Shown here: piece by piece, positions 51,689-60,519 of the stretch
Position numbering within the stretch: position 1 is the first letter of the stretch
Layout: each line of letters begins with the position of its first letter
Assembly (NCBI GenBank): GCA_037444575.1
Contig: JBBIME010000003.1
Location: 248,001 to 312,000, forward strand
Length of the DNA stretch: 64,000 nt
Reading direction: 5' to 3'
DNA from: Bacteriovorax sp037444575
GTDB taxonomy: Bacteria; Bdellovibrionota; Bacteriovoracia; Bacteriovoracales; Bacteriovoracaceae
Program-made: the position numbers and the translations under genes
Notes under the pieces: model-generated
What the model saw: only the letters and a program-made list of their open reading frames with translations
Database searches by the model: none
What the model was told of the DNA's origin: nothing

Positions 51689-52423
51689 CTCATCACTCTT
51701 TATTAAATTTTTTAATACAATTCGATAAACCTTAATCTCTGAGTCGTACTTCACATAATAATTTTTTGGATAATAACCAGGGATAGCATATTTTTCAGGT
51801 CTTGGCAGTTCTGCATTTACAGATCCATGTGCAAGAAGAAATTCTCTTGTGATCATAGGTTCAGAAAAAATTAATTTTGCATTGTAGTACCCATAGATAA
51901 ATGTTGATGTGAATCTTTGCCCATGCAACTCAGGTGAGCGAGAATCTACCCAGTGCCATCCCATCATTGGAACCCCTACAGGTGTTGGCACGTAGTAAGG
52001 AGCAATAGAATCACTTTCTGGCTGTTTTAAGCATAGGGCATTATCTTCGTCCATGCATTTAATGGTCTTTCTTTCGGTTTCAGTTATGCCGTAAAAATGA
52101 AAGTCAAAATGAGGAATACCATAAATTGCTTCTGGCTCATGCCCTTTAGGATTCCAGTTTATTATAATCTCTTTATAGGGTGGCAGATGAATACCATGAG
52201 GAAGTTTTAGGGTAATTGATGAATCAATTATTGGAAGACCTTCAAGCGCATTTTTAGTTAATGCTACACCAAGAGAGCGAACGCAATGTTTTGAATCATA
52301 GACAACATATGAATAGGCCACTCCCTTTCCTAAAGAAACATTTTTTCCTTTAATTATTCTTTCATGGGCCATTAAAGAAAAAGAAGTGAGCAATAAAGCC
52401 AAAGAAATGAGTGATGATTTCAT
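51680..52423 (-). CDS. Secreted TTHB210-like (DUF5602) protein
   Basis: This 247-residue protein starts at ATG 52423 with a strong GAGGAGG Shine-Dalgarno; the upstream in-frame ATG lacks one. The signal peptide ends LMA-HERI. Mid-chain segments GIPHFDFHFYGIT, GVPMMGWHWVDSRSPELHG and RFTSTFIYGYYNAKLIFSEPMIT match the TTHB210/DUF5602 pattern, with conserved His/Trp clusters that could bind metal. Function of the family is not established. Confidence 0.65.
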   Translation of the reverse strand: MKSSLISLALLLTSFSLMAHERIIKGKNVSLGKGVAYSYVVYDSKHCVRSLGVALTKNALEGLPIIDSSITLKLPHGIHLPPYKEIIINWNPKGHEPEAIYGIPHFDFHFYGITETERKTIKCMDEDNALCLKQPESDSIAPYYVPTPVGVPMMGWHWVDSRSPELHGQRFTSTFIYGYYNAKLIFSEPMITREFLLAHGSVNAELPRPEKYAIPGYYPKNYYVKYDSEIKVYRIVLKNLIKSDELF

Positions 52424-52517
52424 AAAGACCTCCTCGAATGAAATGAAAACAATCAAACATTTCACACAAGGAGATTTACAAAAAATATAAAATAAGAATT
52501 GGATCTATTTAAGAATA

Positions 52518-53174
52518 TTATTTTTTCATGGCCGATGCAGGTTCTTCGGCCTTTTTAGGAAATGCGTCTACTTTACTCTTTTCCCCTGCATAATTGTAAT
52601 ACAGATCACAAGCAACGAACATTTTTTTAACTTCATCAGCTGTGCCATACGAAGGAGTTGTCACATTTTTGCTCTTTTTTCCATTTAATATATTTTCACT
52701 TTCAAATTCAGGGAAATTCTTAGCATCACGTTCTGAAAGAGTGTAAGATTCATCCATATTTGACAAGATATCAGAACACTTTTTTAGATCAGCAAAGTGA
52801 CGAGTTACTTTATCGCAAGAGTCTGCTGTATATGCTTTCCCCTTTCCATTTTCTATCGTTACTAATCCATTTTCTAAAAAGTAAGCTTTATAAACATCAC
52901 CTGAATTTATGATCGTTTGCTTTAATCCAACAACTTTGTCATTTTCATCTCTGGCAATCTCAACAGAGGCATTAAAATTTTTACCTTCTTCTACAGGCGT
53001 ATAAACTGCACGATTGCCCTTTTTGCCTAAATTCCAGCGAGCTGAATCAGCAACAACTTTTCCATTTTTATAAATCGTTAGTCCTAGATAATCGACTATA
53101 ACTTTTGAGTCATTCTCCGCTGCAATTAGTTTTAAGCTTGAAATCAATAGTATGAAAGTAAGTAGAATTTTCAT
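52518..53174 (-). CDS. Secreted protein of unknown function
   Basis: This 218-residue protein has a signal peptide (1-18, ending LIA-AENDS). The first half is beta-patterned (VIVDYLGLTIYKNGKVVAD), and the second half has three Cys (SCDKVTRHFADLKKC, VACDLYYNY). GGGG precedes the ATG. No domain recognised. It lies 94 nt upstream of the TTHB210-like gene on the same strand. Confidence 0.5.
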   Translation of the reverse strand: MKILLTFILLISSLKLIAAENDSKVIVDYLGLTIYKNGKVVADSARWNLGKKGNRAVYTPVEEGKNFNASVEIARDENDKVVGLKQTIINSGDVYKAYFLENGLVTIENGKGKAYTADSCDKVTRHFADLKKCSDILSNMDESYTLSERDAKNFPEFESENILNGKKSKNVTTPSYGTADEVKKMFVACDLYYNYAGEKSKVDAFPKKAEEPASAMKK

Positions 53175-53319
53175 CGAATCCCCTTTTTGAATTATAACAC
53201 ACCTTTCTTATCGGATAACTTATTCAATAACTTTAATCCGAATGGAACTCATAGAAATTATGTATTTTTCATAGGTATTCAACATCCATAAAGTTGCCTG
53301 ATTTTAAGTGGGAGGTTGT

Positions 53320-54081
53320 ATGGGATCAAGTTTAAAAGATAAAGTGGCCATCATTACAGGGGCCGCTTCAGGTATTGGAGCTGCTTCGGCCTTAGCTTTT
53401 GCTCGCGAAGGAGCTTCAGTAGTCGTTGCAGACGTACAAATTCCTCGAGGTGAAGAGCTGGTCGCTCGCATTCAAGGCTTAGATGGAAAGGCCATTTTTA
53501 TCAAATGTGATGTCTCCAATGAAAGTGATGTGAGAAATATGGTTGCAAAATGTGTGGAAAAATTTGGAAGACTTGATTGCGCTTTTAACAACGCTGGCAT
53601 CGAAGGAGAAACAGCAGAGACTCTTGTAAGCACCAACGAAAATTGGGATAAAGTGATGAACATAAATCTTAAAGGCGTATGGCAGTGTATGAAATACGAA
53701 ATTCCTGAAATGCTAAAGCATGGCAAAGGAAGTATCGTCAATTGCTCTTCTATTGCTGGTGTTGTTGGTTTTGTCGGGATGGGCGCTTATACAGCAAGCA
53801 AACACGGAATCATAGGTCTGACTCAAGTCGCAGCTCTCGAGTATGCAAGCAAAAATACTCGAATCAATGCTATTTGTCCTGGGGTCATTGATACGCCGAT
53901 GGTTGAAAGAGTCACACAAAATGATCCAAAAGCAACCTCTGAGCTTTTAAAAGGAGAACCAATCGGAAGAATGGGAAGACCTGAAGAGATAGCACAAGCA
54001 GCTTTATGGCTTTGTAGTGATGCTTCTTCATTTGTAACAGGACACCCATTAATCGCCGATGGCGGATGGGTTGCGCAATAA
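53320..54081 (+). CDS. Short-chain dehydrogenase/reductase
   Basis: This 253-residue classical SDR starts at ATG 53320 (GGAGG just upstream; the GTG at 53308 precedes that site). The NAD(P) glycine motif is TGAASGIG (about 14-21), followed by DVQ at the end of strand 2 (favouring NAD), NNAG, the catalytic Ser in NCSSIAG and YTASK. The C-terminal part CPGVIDTPM...GRMGRPEEIAQAALWLCSDASSFVTGHPLIADGGW is characteristic. Substrate is unknown and the neighbours do not suggest one. Confidence 0.92.
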   Translation: MGSSLKDKVAIITGAASGIGAASALAFAREGASVVVADVQIPRGEELVARIQGLDGKAIFIKCDVSNESDVRNMVAKCVEKFGRLDCAFNNAGIEGETAETLVSTNENWDKVMNINLKGVWQCMKYEIPEMLKHGKGSIVNCSSIAGVVGFVGMGAYTASKHGIIGLTQVAALEYASKNTRINAICPGVIDTPMVERVTQNDPKATSELLKGEPIGRMGRPEEIAQAALWLCSDASSFVTGHPLIADGGWVAQ

Positions 54082-54113
54082 AGATATTAAAAAAAAATAA
54101 TAAAGGAGTGATT

Positions 54114-54506
54114 ATGAAATTTCTAACAAGTCTTATTCTTTTTTTAGTAGTAGCTCAATCGGCATACTCTATGCCTTGTGATACAGGATACCGTTGTGTA
54201 TCTAAAAGTGGAAAATTTAAAGTTGAACTTCAGCGATGCCGCTATAGAAATCATATTAATCTTTTGTCGATGAGCATTAACAATACCGATATCTCTTCAG
54301 CGACTCTAAATGAAGGATGGGATGGAGAATCAACTCTTGCTTTTGAAATCAATCTCCCAACAATGACTCCCGGGGCCGTTAAAATACTAACTGCTGAACT
54401 TCCAGGAAAAAATAAAGGTGTAATGAAAATAAAATATGCGGCATCTGAACCAGGCCCTTTAAGCACCCTTTTTTCAGAGAAAATGTTCTGTAAAATTCAA
54501 GACTAA
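54114..54506 (+). CDS. Small secreted cysteine-containing protein
   Basis: This 130-residue protein starts at ATG 54114 with AAAGGAG upstream. The signal peptide ends SAYS-MPCD. Four cysteines (PCDTGYRC, QRC, FCKIQD at the end) suggest two disulfides. No family recognised. It lies 32 nt after the SDR gene, possibly in the same transcript. Confidence 0.5.
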   Translation: MKFLTSLILFLVVAQSAYSMPCDTGYRCVSKSGKFKVELQRCRYRNHINLLSMSINNTDISSATLNEGWDGESTLAFEINLPTMTPGAVKILTAELPGKNKGVMKIKYAASEPGPLSTLFSEKMFCKIQD

Positions 54507-54507
54507 A

Positions 54508-54543
54508 TTGACAAGGGCACCCCCCTTCAGATAGTTATTCTGA
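54508..54543 (+). promoter_or_regulatory. Putative promoter giving a leaderless mRNA
   Basis: A consensus TTGACA (54508-54513), an 18-nt spacer and TAGTTA (54532-54537) end six bases before the ATG at 54544, with no Shine-Dalgarno between. The -35 begins just after the stop of the preceding gene. Confidence 0.5.
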
Positions 54544-54993
54544 ATGAAAAATTTTACACTCCTTTGTCTATCGATTGTTAGTTTTAATCTTAATGCGGCC
54601 AATATTCAAATCATTGGCCCGTGTTCAGAAACTCCACTTGTTAATAATACCAGTGCTGTTTTAAATCAGGAATCCATTGGATCGTTTACGATTCGTTTTT
54701 TATCACAAAACAAAATTCCGTATGCTGGATCAGATGCAGGAATAAGTTCGATCTTCAACACTCCAATTGGCGATGAAGCTATCGAAATTATCTCAGACAC
54801 AAAAATGCGTGCCTATGGGTGGTGTTTTAATTTGAATGGAGTCAATCCAGAGAAAATGCCTGATGAAATCTATTTTACGTCAAACAGTGACCAATTGATT
54901 TGGTATTACGCTTTTTCAACTTACGATTCAGGTAACTGGATTGACTACTGTGTGCCTGCGCACACAGTAAAGTCAAAACAGTTTTGTAAGTAA
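54544..54993 (+). CDS. Small secreted protein, possibly DUF4430-related
   Basis: This 149-residue protein has a signal peptide (1-18, ending LNA-ANIQ). The segments GPCSETPL, MRAYGWCFNLNGVNPEKMP and WIDYCVPAHTVKSKQFC recall small DUF4430-like domains (YGWC near a short beta-hairpin), but the match is a visual one. Four cysteines probably form disulfides. The ATG lacks a Shine-Dalgarno. Confidence 0.5.
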   Translation: MKNFTLLCLSIVSFNLNAANIQIIGPCSETPLVNNTSAVLNQESIGSFTIRFLSQNKIPYAGSDAGISSIFNTPIGDEAIEIISDTKMRAYGWCFNLNGVNPEKMPDEIYFTSNSDQLIWYYAFSTYDSGNWIDYCVPAHTVKSKQFCK

Positions 54994-55005
54994 ATTATTT
55001 ATTCA

Positions 55006-55803
55006 CTAAGGCCGGCAAGATACCTCGCTTAGATCACCCCAAAGATCAGTCAAATTATTCGCAGAAAAACTTTTTGTATAATAAACTGCAGAGGGAACAC
55101 CTTCACCTTGTACAATTTGTTCTTCTGCCACAAATTTTGTTGCTTCTGAAATATCTCCTCCTACAAAAAGAAGAGTTTTACCTACTTTAGAAGTTTCATC
55201 TTTTCCATTTTTTACGAGAACAGAAATTTCTGAAGCTCGTGATAGACTTTTGTTTGCTGAATCAAGTGCTACAAGATTGATCTTTACGTTATAGGGAAAA
55301 GGTATTTGATCAATATTCGTTCGGCAATTCCATTCGGCATTATTATTTTGAGAAAAATGAAGTGTATCTCCAGGTAAATCTACAAAGCTAATTTGTCCAT
55401 ATTGCTGGTATGAATTTTTAATTCTCAATTCATCAGATTGATCCATCACTAAATTATAAAGTGACCAAACGTGATTGCGTTGAGCATCCACAACGTAGAT
55501 TTGTAACCAGATATGGGATTTATGAAAACCACTGTTAAATTTAAAATCGATAGCAGGAAGTTGAAAATTATTATTAGCATCAAGAGGTGCAGAAACTATT
55601 TGTTTCCCACATTCATGACTATTGAACATACCGTACCAGATGCAAATCAGTTTAATCTCAACAGTTGCCTCTTGAAGATTATTGGATGAATAATTATGAA
55701 TCTGTCCCTTCAATGAGGGCAGGCTGTACGTTCCTGCAAAGGCTTGAGATACAAAAAACACGCTTGTCAGTATTATTAAAAGTTGCAGTCTAATAAATGT
55801 CAT
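55006..55803 (-). CDS. Secreted protein of unknown function
   Basis: This 265-residue protein has a signal peptide (1-23, ending AFA-GTYSLP). The first half is beta-sandwich-like (NNLQEATVEIKLICIWYGM). A central Cys pair (ICIWYGMFNSHEC) and a C-terminal SCRP could pair. GGAG precedes the ATG. I do not recognise a family. Confidence 0.5.
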   Translation of the reverse strand: MTFIRLQLLIILTSVFFVSQAFAGTYSLPSLKGQIHNYSSNNLQEATVEIKLICIWYGMFNSHECGKQIVSAPLDANNNFQLPAIDFKFNSGFHKSHIWLQIYVVDAQRNHVWSLYNLVMDQSDELRIKNSYQQYGQISFVDLPGDTLHFSQNNNAEWNCRTNIDQIPFPYNVKINLVALDSANKSLSRASEISVLVKNGKDETSKVGKTLLFVGGDISEATKFVAEEQIVQGEGVPSAVYYTKSFSANNLTDLWGDLSEVSCRP

Positions 55804-55988
55804 AACAGCTCCTTGTTATTAAATAAAATATTGTTAAATCAACGCTATTATGGAGCTTTTCGATTGCATACAAAATTGGCCGACAGAATTAGGGCATTGT
55901 TGTCGGAGGTGCTATTTTTTTGAGCAATACTTCACAAGTTCATTCATAGATCTTATTTTTACTGTGGAGACTCTTTGCTTTAACAATC

Positions 55989-56021
55989 AAAAAAATAAAA
56001 GGCCTTCTTCCGAAGGCCTTT
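55989..56021 (-). terminator. Rho-independent terminator for the gene at 56076
   Basis: A 10-bp stem AAAGGCCTTC/GAAGGCCTTT with a four-base loop is followed on the minus strand by TTATTTTTTT. It lies 55 nt past the stop of the 56076-56597 gene. The rest of the 55804-56075 gap shows nothing convincing. Confidence 0.85.
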
Positions 56022-56075
56022 ATCTTTAAATATGGTTTTTCTAAATACTAGTCAAAAAAGTTGGATTATTATTTA

Positions 56076-56597
56076 TTATCTAGCAAAATTTCTATTGATA
56101 GATCCAGAAGCATCTACACTAAATTGACAAGAAGTTGCCGAACAACGAATATCTCGTCCTTCACCGCTAGTATTTTTTAAAAGTTTACTAATTGCTTTTG
56201 CAGACTCTCCGGAAATAGTAACGTTGGAGTAATCCCCCATCCCGCCAGCTACAACTGTTCCATCAGCACTTTTATTATTGATTGCAATGTTAGTAACTGA
56301 AGCTGTACCAGCAGAATCAAAAGTTAAACGACATACAGTATATATTTTTCCTTCAAAATTCACTGAACATGTAATCTGTTGTCCAAGCACAAAATCCTTA
56401 GGGGCCGGAGATCTTCTTCTTGAAGGCATTCCTTTAGATGCTGAAGCAAGCGTCATCGCTGTTTTAATGTTTTGAGCGGCCGGTCCATATATCTCCACAT
56501 TAGCTAAACCTTTTCCCACCACTACAGACACATTTCCAGATGCCGCATAAGTTGAAACTGAAGTTAATGCCAAAAGTGCAAGAATAACATTTTTCAT
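56076..56597 (-). CDS. Secreted protein with an internal two-fold repeat
   Basis: This 173-residue protein starts at ATG 56597 with GGGAGC upstream. The signal peptide ends TYA-ASGNV. Two halves share one plan: LANVEIYGPAAQNIKTAM ... ITCSV ... VCRLTFDSAG and SNVTISGESAKAISKLL ... IRCSATSCQFSVDASG. The common elements are a strand-Gly-Ala-helix unit followed by a Cys-bearing hairpin. A basic linker SRRRSPAPK separates them. No known family recognised. Confidence 0.5.
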   Translation of the reverse strand: MKNVILALLALTSVSTYAASGNVSVVVGKGLANVEIYGPAAQNIKTAMTLASASKGMPSRRRSPAPKDFVLGQQITCSVNFEGKIYTVCRLTFDSAGTASVTNIAINNKSADGTVVAGGMGDYSNVTISGESAKAISKLLKNTSGEGRDIRCSATSCQFSVDASGSINRNFAR

Positions 56598-56702
56598 AAA
56601 AGCTCCCAAACTGAGGTTTAAATCGTATTTTGGGATCATATATATCATGATCTAAGATTTTTTTATTGATTAGTGTAATTTTTTCAGGAAATGATTATTC
56701 TT

Positions 56703-57215
56703 TTAGATCACCGGCCTAATTTTCCCACAATCTGCCTTGATGAATTTTCCTTTGTAATTTATTTGTGAGGCTTGACCTCTTGGATCCTTCATATTCACAA
56801 GACCTGTCATAGTTGTCGGAGAATTCATTATCCAGCTGGCGTCTCCAGAAGACCCATCTTCGCACTTAAAGTTAGTTACTATTTTAGAAGAAGTTTGTGT
56901 GATGATTTTAGTAACACATTTTTGAGATTGCTTTCCGATGGACTCTGGTTTTTCGATTACTTCTTTGGAATAACAAACCTGGCTTTCACCATTTTTTCCA
57001 ATTCCGACGCTTGCTTTCTCCCCCATCATATCCATCATTTTTTTTCTTTGGGCCTCAGGCATTTTGGCAAAGGCCTTCTGCATTTCTGCTGCAGGATTAA
57101 ATTCTTTTCCATTGTGAGTAATTTTCATATCCAGGCCCCAAAGACCGGGCTTCATATTGAGGGCGGAATGAGCGAGTGGACTAGCAAGAACGAGGGCAAA
57201 AAATAGTGCTTTCAT
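56703..57215 (-). CDS. DUF3617-like secreted protein
   Basis: This 170-residue protein starts at ATG 57215 with AAGGAG upstream. The signal peptide ends AHS-ALNMK. NMKPGLWGLDMKITHNG, the Met/Lys/Gln-rich helix AFAKMPEAQRKKMMDMM, VCYSKEVIEKP and TTMTGLVNMKDPRG match the pattern of DUF3617 periplasmic proteins (PGLWE ... C ... G...). Function is not established. It is divergent from the cytochrome c peroxidase gene. Confidence 0.65.
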   Translation of the reverse strand: MKALFFALVLASPLAHSALNMKPGLWGLDMKITHNGKEFNPAAEMQKAFAKMPEAQRKKMMDMMGEKASVGIGKNGESQVCYSKEVIEKPESIGKQSQKCVTKIITQTSSKIVTNFKCEDGSSGDASWIMNSPTTMTGLVNMKDPRGQASQINYKGKFIKADCGKIRPVI

Positions 57216-57311
57216 TTTTACTCCTTGAATAAAGATCCAGGCAATCATCAAAATATTTATCAAGTAATTGCATTGTTTACAATGCTTCATAGCTTATATA
57301 GGCTACTAGCT

Positions 57312-58574
57312 ATGCGAATCATTATTCTTTTTTTATGTTTTTGTTCACAGTCTTATGCAGCAAGTGGAATTGATAATTTTTTAAGACAAAAAATAGAGTT
57401 TTTTCAAATAAAGCCCATAGTTCAATCTGCTAAGAATCCCAACTCATCACAAGTTGAATTAGGTAAACGCCTTTTTATGGAAACCGACCTTTCGGGAAAC
57501 AGAAATATAAGTTGCTTAACTTGTCACGATCCAATGAAAGGAACTAGCGATCATCTTCCTCTTTCGCAAACTCAAGATGGAAATGGAGTCTTAAAAAGAA
57601 ATTCACCTGGATTATTTAATATCGGCAATCACTCAACCATGTTTTGGGATGGAAGAGTTCAATACGATAATTTAAATAAAATTTTCACGACACCTGAACT
57701 AAATCTTCCACCAGAAATCTCCAAGGTAATGACGAGCGCTCTAGCTGCTCAAGCACTTTTTCCAATTGTCTCAAATGCCGAGATGAGAGGAAATGTTGGT
57801 GAGAATGAAATTGCAAACGCTAATTCAAACATTGAAGCATGGGCAAAAGTTGTCACTCGTCTTAAAAACCAAAGAAGTGACTCTCCACGCTTTAAGACCT
57901 ATAACCAACTTTTTAAAGAAGCATACCCTGAAACTGATTTAGAAAAAATTAATATTGGTCATATTGCCGAGGCCATAGCAAGCTTTGAAAAAGAACAGTT
58001 TCAAAGTACCGGCTCACCATTCAATAGATATCTTAGTGGTGACAATAATGCTTTAACTGAAAAACAAAAAAGAGGTTTTGCTATTTTTGTTGATCGTGGA
58101 ATGTGTATTGCTTGTCATCAAGGAAGTGAGCTTGGAAATAGTTCATTTTTTACTTCCGTGGGAGTTCCTTCTTGGGGTGCTGAACCTGTAGGCCAGGATA
58201 TTGGACGTGGTGAAATAAAAAATGAATCATTTAAAAAATATTTTTTCAAAACTCCAAGCTTATTAAATGTAGGACTAACTGCGCCCTATATGCATAATGG
58301 AGCATTTCAAACAATTAAAGAAGTCATTAATCATTATAGCAATATTCGTTCTTCTCTTTTTAATTATGAAATACCTCTTGATCGAAAAAATTCGATGCCC
58401 GTACCCATCAGTCTAGAAAAAAAACCTGAAATTCTTAATGAGATTTTTAACTCTATTCAAGCTCCATTTCTAAAACGTGGGCTTAATTTTTCAGAAGAAG
58501 AAAAGAGTGATTTAGAGGCCTTCCTGGCCGAAGGATTAACTGATCCCAGCTGGAATCCAAGTTCACATTTTTAA
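57312..58574 (+). CDS. Di-haem cytochrome c peroxidase family protein
   Basis: This 420-residue periplasmic protein has two CXXCH haem sites, SCLTCHD (about 68) and CIACHQG (about 264). The N-haem domain has LGKRLFMETDLSGNRNISC and SPGLFNIGNHSTMFWDGRV (with MauG/CcpA-type spacing). The C-haem domain has KQKRGFAIFVDRG and KTPSLLNVGLTAPYMHNG, with a Met distal ligand candidate. It reduces H2O2 with electrons from a small cytochrome, or is a MauG-like oxidase. The start ATG 57312 gives a clean signal peptide (QSYA-ASG); ATG 57282 is in frame. Confidence 0.9.
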   Translation: MRIIILFLCFCSQSYAASGIDNFLRQKIEFFQIKPIVQSAKNPNSSQVELGKRLFMETDLSGNRNISCLTCHDPMKGTSDHLPLSQTQDGNGVLKRNSPGLFNIGNHSTMFWDGRVQYDNLNKIFTTPELNLPPEISKVMTSALAAQALFPIVSNAEMRGNVGENEIANANSNIEAWAKVVTRLKNQRSDSPRFKTYNQLFKEAYPETDLEKINIGHIAEAIASFEKEQFQSTGSPFNRYLSGDNNALTEKQKRGFAIFVDRGMCIACHQGSELGNSSFFTSVGVPSWGAEPVGQDIGRGEIKNESFKKYFFKTPSLLNVGLTAPYMHNGAFQTIKEVINHYSNIRSSLFNYEIPLDRKNSMPVPISLEKKPEILNEIFNSIQAPFLKRGLNFSEEEKSDLEAFLAEGLTDPSWNPSSHF

Positions 58575-59252
58575 TTATTGAAAGTGAACAACCATGAAGA
58601 TAGATTTACGTTTATAAAGATCACCTATGTAATATACACCAAATCCTTCATCTGATTCGTAAAGAGGCACAAGCCCTGTACCAATGTCAGCTGTTTCGTA
58701 GACGCGATCATATACTTTTTCTTTTATAGTCATAGCTGCAACTCCGGCAACTGCAGAACTTAGATAAGACACGGCCTTCGCCGATGTTTTATCAATTCCT
58801 CTGTCTCTCATCTCTTTATAAACAGCATTGCTGACTGTAACTCCGAGAGCTGTTGCGACGACACTATGACAGGCAAAATCTGAGAGATCTTTATGATTAA
58901 GTTCTCCATTAATTAGTTTTTGGTGGGCGGTGGTACATACAGTTGTTCCATCACCTTCACGATCATAAACTAAATTATCTATTCGAACAGCATCATAAGG
59001 AGTCATACCAGCAAATCCGACCATCGGACTTCCATGTGAAAACATGATATTTTTATTAATCGTATCAGTGGAAGTAACAGTAGAGTCGCCTTTATCAGCA
59101 ACAACTACTTGCATGCTCTCAATTGTATGATCAGCTGGGATGGCCAGATTTAATCCCTGCTTTTCATTTAAAAAATTCATTATTTCATCATCAGAGGCAA
59201 AAGAAATTTGAGTCATTAGCCCTAATAAAATGATCGGAAGTATTTTTTTCAT
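58575..59252 (-). CDS. Secreted protein of unknown function
   Basis: This 225-residue protein has a signal peptide (1-19, ending SFA-SDDE). The middle contains a helical stretch rich in Ala/Val (VVATALGVTVSNAVYK, VSYLSSAVAGVAAMTI), with two Cys (TVCTTAH, DFACHS). GGAGAC precedes the ATG. No domain recognised. Its stop abuts the cytochrome c peroxidase stop. Confidence 0.5.
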   Translation of the reverse strand: MKKILPIILLGLMTQISFASDDEIMNFLNEKQGLNLAIPADHTIESMQVVVADKGDSTVTSTDTINKNIMFSHGSPMVGFAGMTPYDAVRIDNLVYDREGDGTTVCTTAHQKLINGELNHKDLSDFACHSVVATALGVTVSNAVYKEMRDRGIDKTSAKAVSYLSSAVAGVAAMTIKEKVYDRVYETADIGTGLVPLYESDEGFGVYYIGDLYKRKSIFMVVHFQ

Positions 59253-59383
59253 TAAGTCTCCGCGAGTATCCCGCTTTATGCTGGATCACAGTTATTGCTT
59301 GTTTCCTAATCATGACAGATCAAATATTTTATTGTGAAAACTGTAGTGATATTTACAGGGTGTTATTTTTTAGACAGTAAAGC

Positions 59384-59407
59384 TGCGCGAGTCGAGATTG
59401 AATCGAG
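59384..59407 (-). other. Possible tRNA 3'-end remnant
   Basis: On the minus strand this stretch reads CTCGATTCAATCTCGACTCG followed by CGCA. It holds a canonical seven-base T-loop TTCAATC closed by TCGA/TCGA, and ends in CGCGCA, like the acceptor end of the tRNA-Leu at 60520. No other tRNA parts lie upstream. It could be an attachment-site relic or chance. Confidence 0.25.
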
Positions 59408-59508
59408 TTAGGATAAAACATAAACAAAATGCATAAGAGAGATATAAAAAACAACACTCATTAAGGGGCATAGGAGTTGCAACCTAGTTACACAAGTAGG
59501 GAGGATTT

Positions 59509-60507
59509 ATGCGTATCATGACCCTTTTCATTCTGACATTTTTATTTGTAACAGAAACATATGCAGTTCCTGTTCCTTGGAAAAACTGCGGAACTGTGGA
59601 CAATATTGTCTCCGTTTCAAAGCTGGACTCGAATGTCTGGCCCCCCCAAAATACTGGGCCAACTGGACCTGTTTTTGTCACAGCGAGAGTCAATCCGGTT
59701 TTGGGTAAGGTTTTAAATCTTCGCGTTGTGCTTTTCCCGCTAAACTGGGTATTCGAACTCTTCAACATAGATGTTAATATTCGGGTGAAGAACGGATTCG
59801 TTACTTTGCCGGATTCCTGGCGGACAAGTGGCTCGCCTCGTTTTTTTTTGGATCTTAAGGATTTAAGAGGGCTGCCCTTTCTTGGGCCAACAGACGGGTA
59901 TCTCGACCAGCTTCCAATCCCATTGGGGCCGTTTTCGAATTTGGTGACTTTGCCCTATGGCGGGGACCCCAGTACAAGGCCATTCATTATGCAAATTAAG
60001 GCGAACATTGCTGAAGCGATCCCGCAAATGGAAGGGCGGTTTTGGATGACTTTCAACGGAGTTTCTGGATTTCCTGCTTCACCGAGTGTGGGCGCGTATA
60101 TGGCCCATCTAAGCATTACCGGGCCCAATGGAAAAGGTGTGTTCTGTATGGAGCTCACAGAGCCGACCAAATTTGACACGACAGCGGTGGCCGTCGTCGA
60201 GCGCGTGCCCTTGGCCCATTTCAAAACTATATCACCTAACAAGGCAAACACCGATCTGATCTGGAGCTACGGTGATAATGATGAAAAGAAGGCAAGCGAT
60301 GCGATGGATCCCCGAGTTGAGATACGTTCTTGTTCTCATGGAGAGGATTCTATTTTCGAAGAGGTGGACCTTCTCCCCGAGTATAATTCAAAAACGGCAG
60401 TATGGAGCTTGGGGCTTTCAAAGGAAGAATTATCTTCTGGGTGTAATGAGGTTCGTATTAGAAGCGCACTAACTGGTCAGGTGGATGGTCCTTTTAGGAT
60501 CGAATGA
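59509..60507 (+). CDS. Secreted protein with an ML/NPC2-like pattern, GC-rich
   Basis: This 332-residue protein has a signal peptide (1-19, ending TYA-VPVP) and a strong AGGGAGGA Shine-Dalgarno. The mature N-terminus VPVPWKNCGTVDNIVSVSKL and the later GKGVFCMEL resemble the first and last strands of ML-domain lipid-binding proteins (NPC2: xxFKDCGSxDG ... LFCWE), whose two Cys form the defining disulfide; here Cys27 and Cys213. The spacing is longer than in NPC2, and a second part (220-332) is unfamiliar. Base use is GC-rich (31 of 60 in two lines counted, against 15 of 60 in a neighbouring line), which suggests recent transfer. Function is not assigned. Confidence 0.45.
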   Translation: MRIMTLFILTFLFVTETYAVPVPWKNCGTVDNIVSVSKLDSNVWPPQNTGPTGPVFVTARVNPVLGKVLNLRVVLFPLNWVFELFNIDVNIRVKNGFVTLPDSWRTSGSPRFFLDLKDLRGLPFLGPTDGYLDQLPIPLGPFSNLVTLPYGGDPSTRPFIMQIKANIAEAIPQMEGRFWMTFNGVSGFPASPSVGAYMAHLSITGPNGKGVFCMELTEPTKFDTTAVAVVERVPLAHFKTISPNKANTDLIWSYGDNDEKKASDAMDPRVEIRSCSHGEDSIFEEVDLLPEYNSKTAVWSLGLSKEELSSGCNEVRIRSALTGQVDGPFRIE

Positions 60508-60519
60508 CTAGGGATTAAT

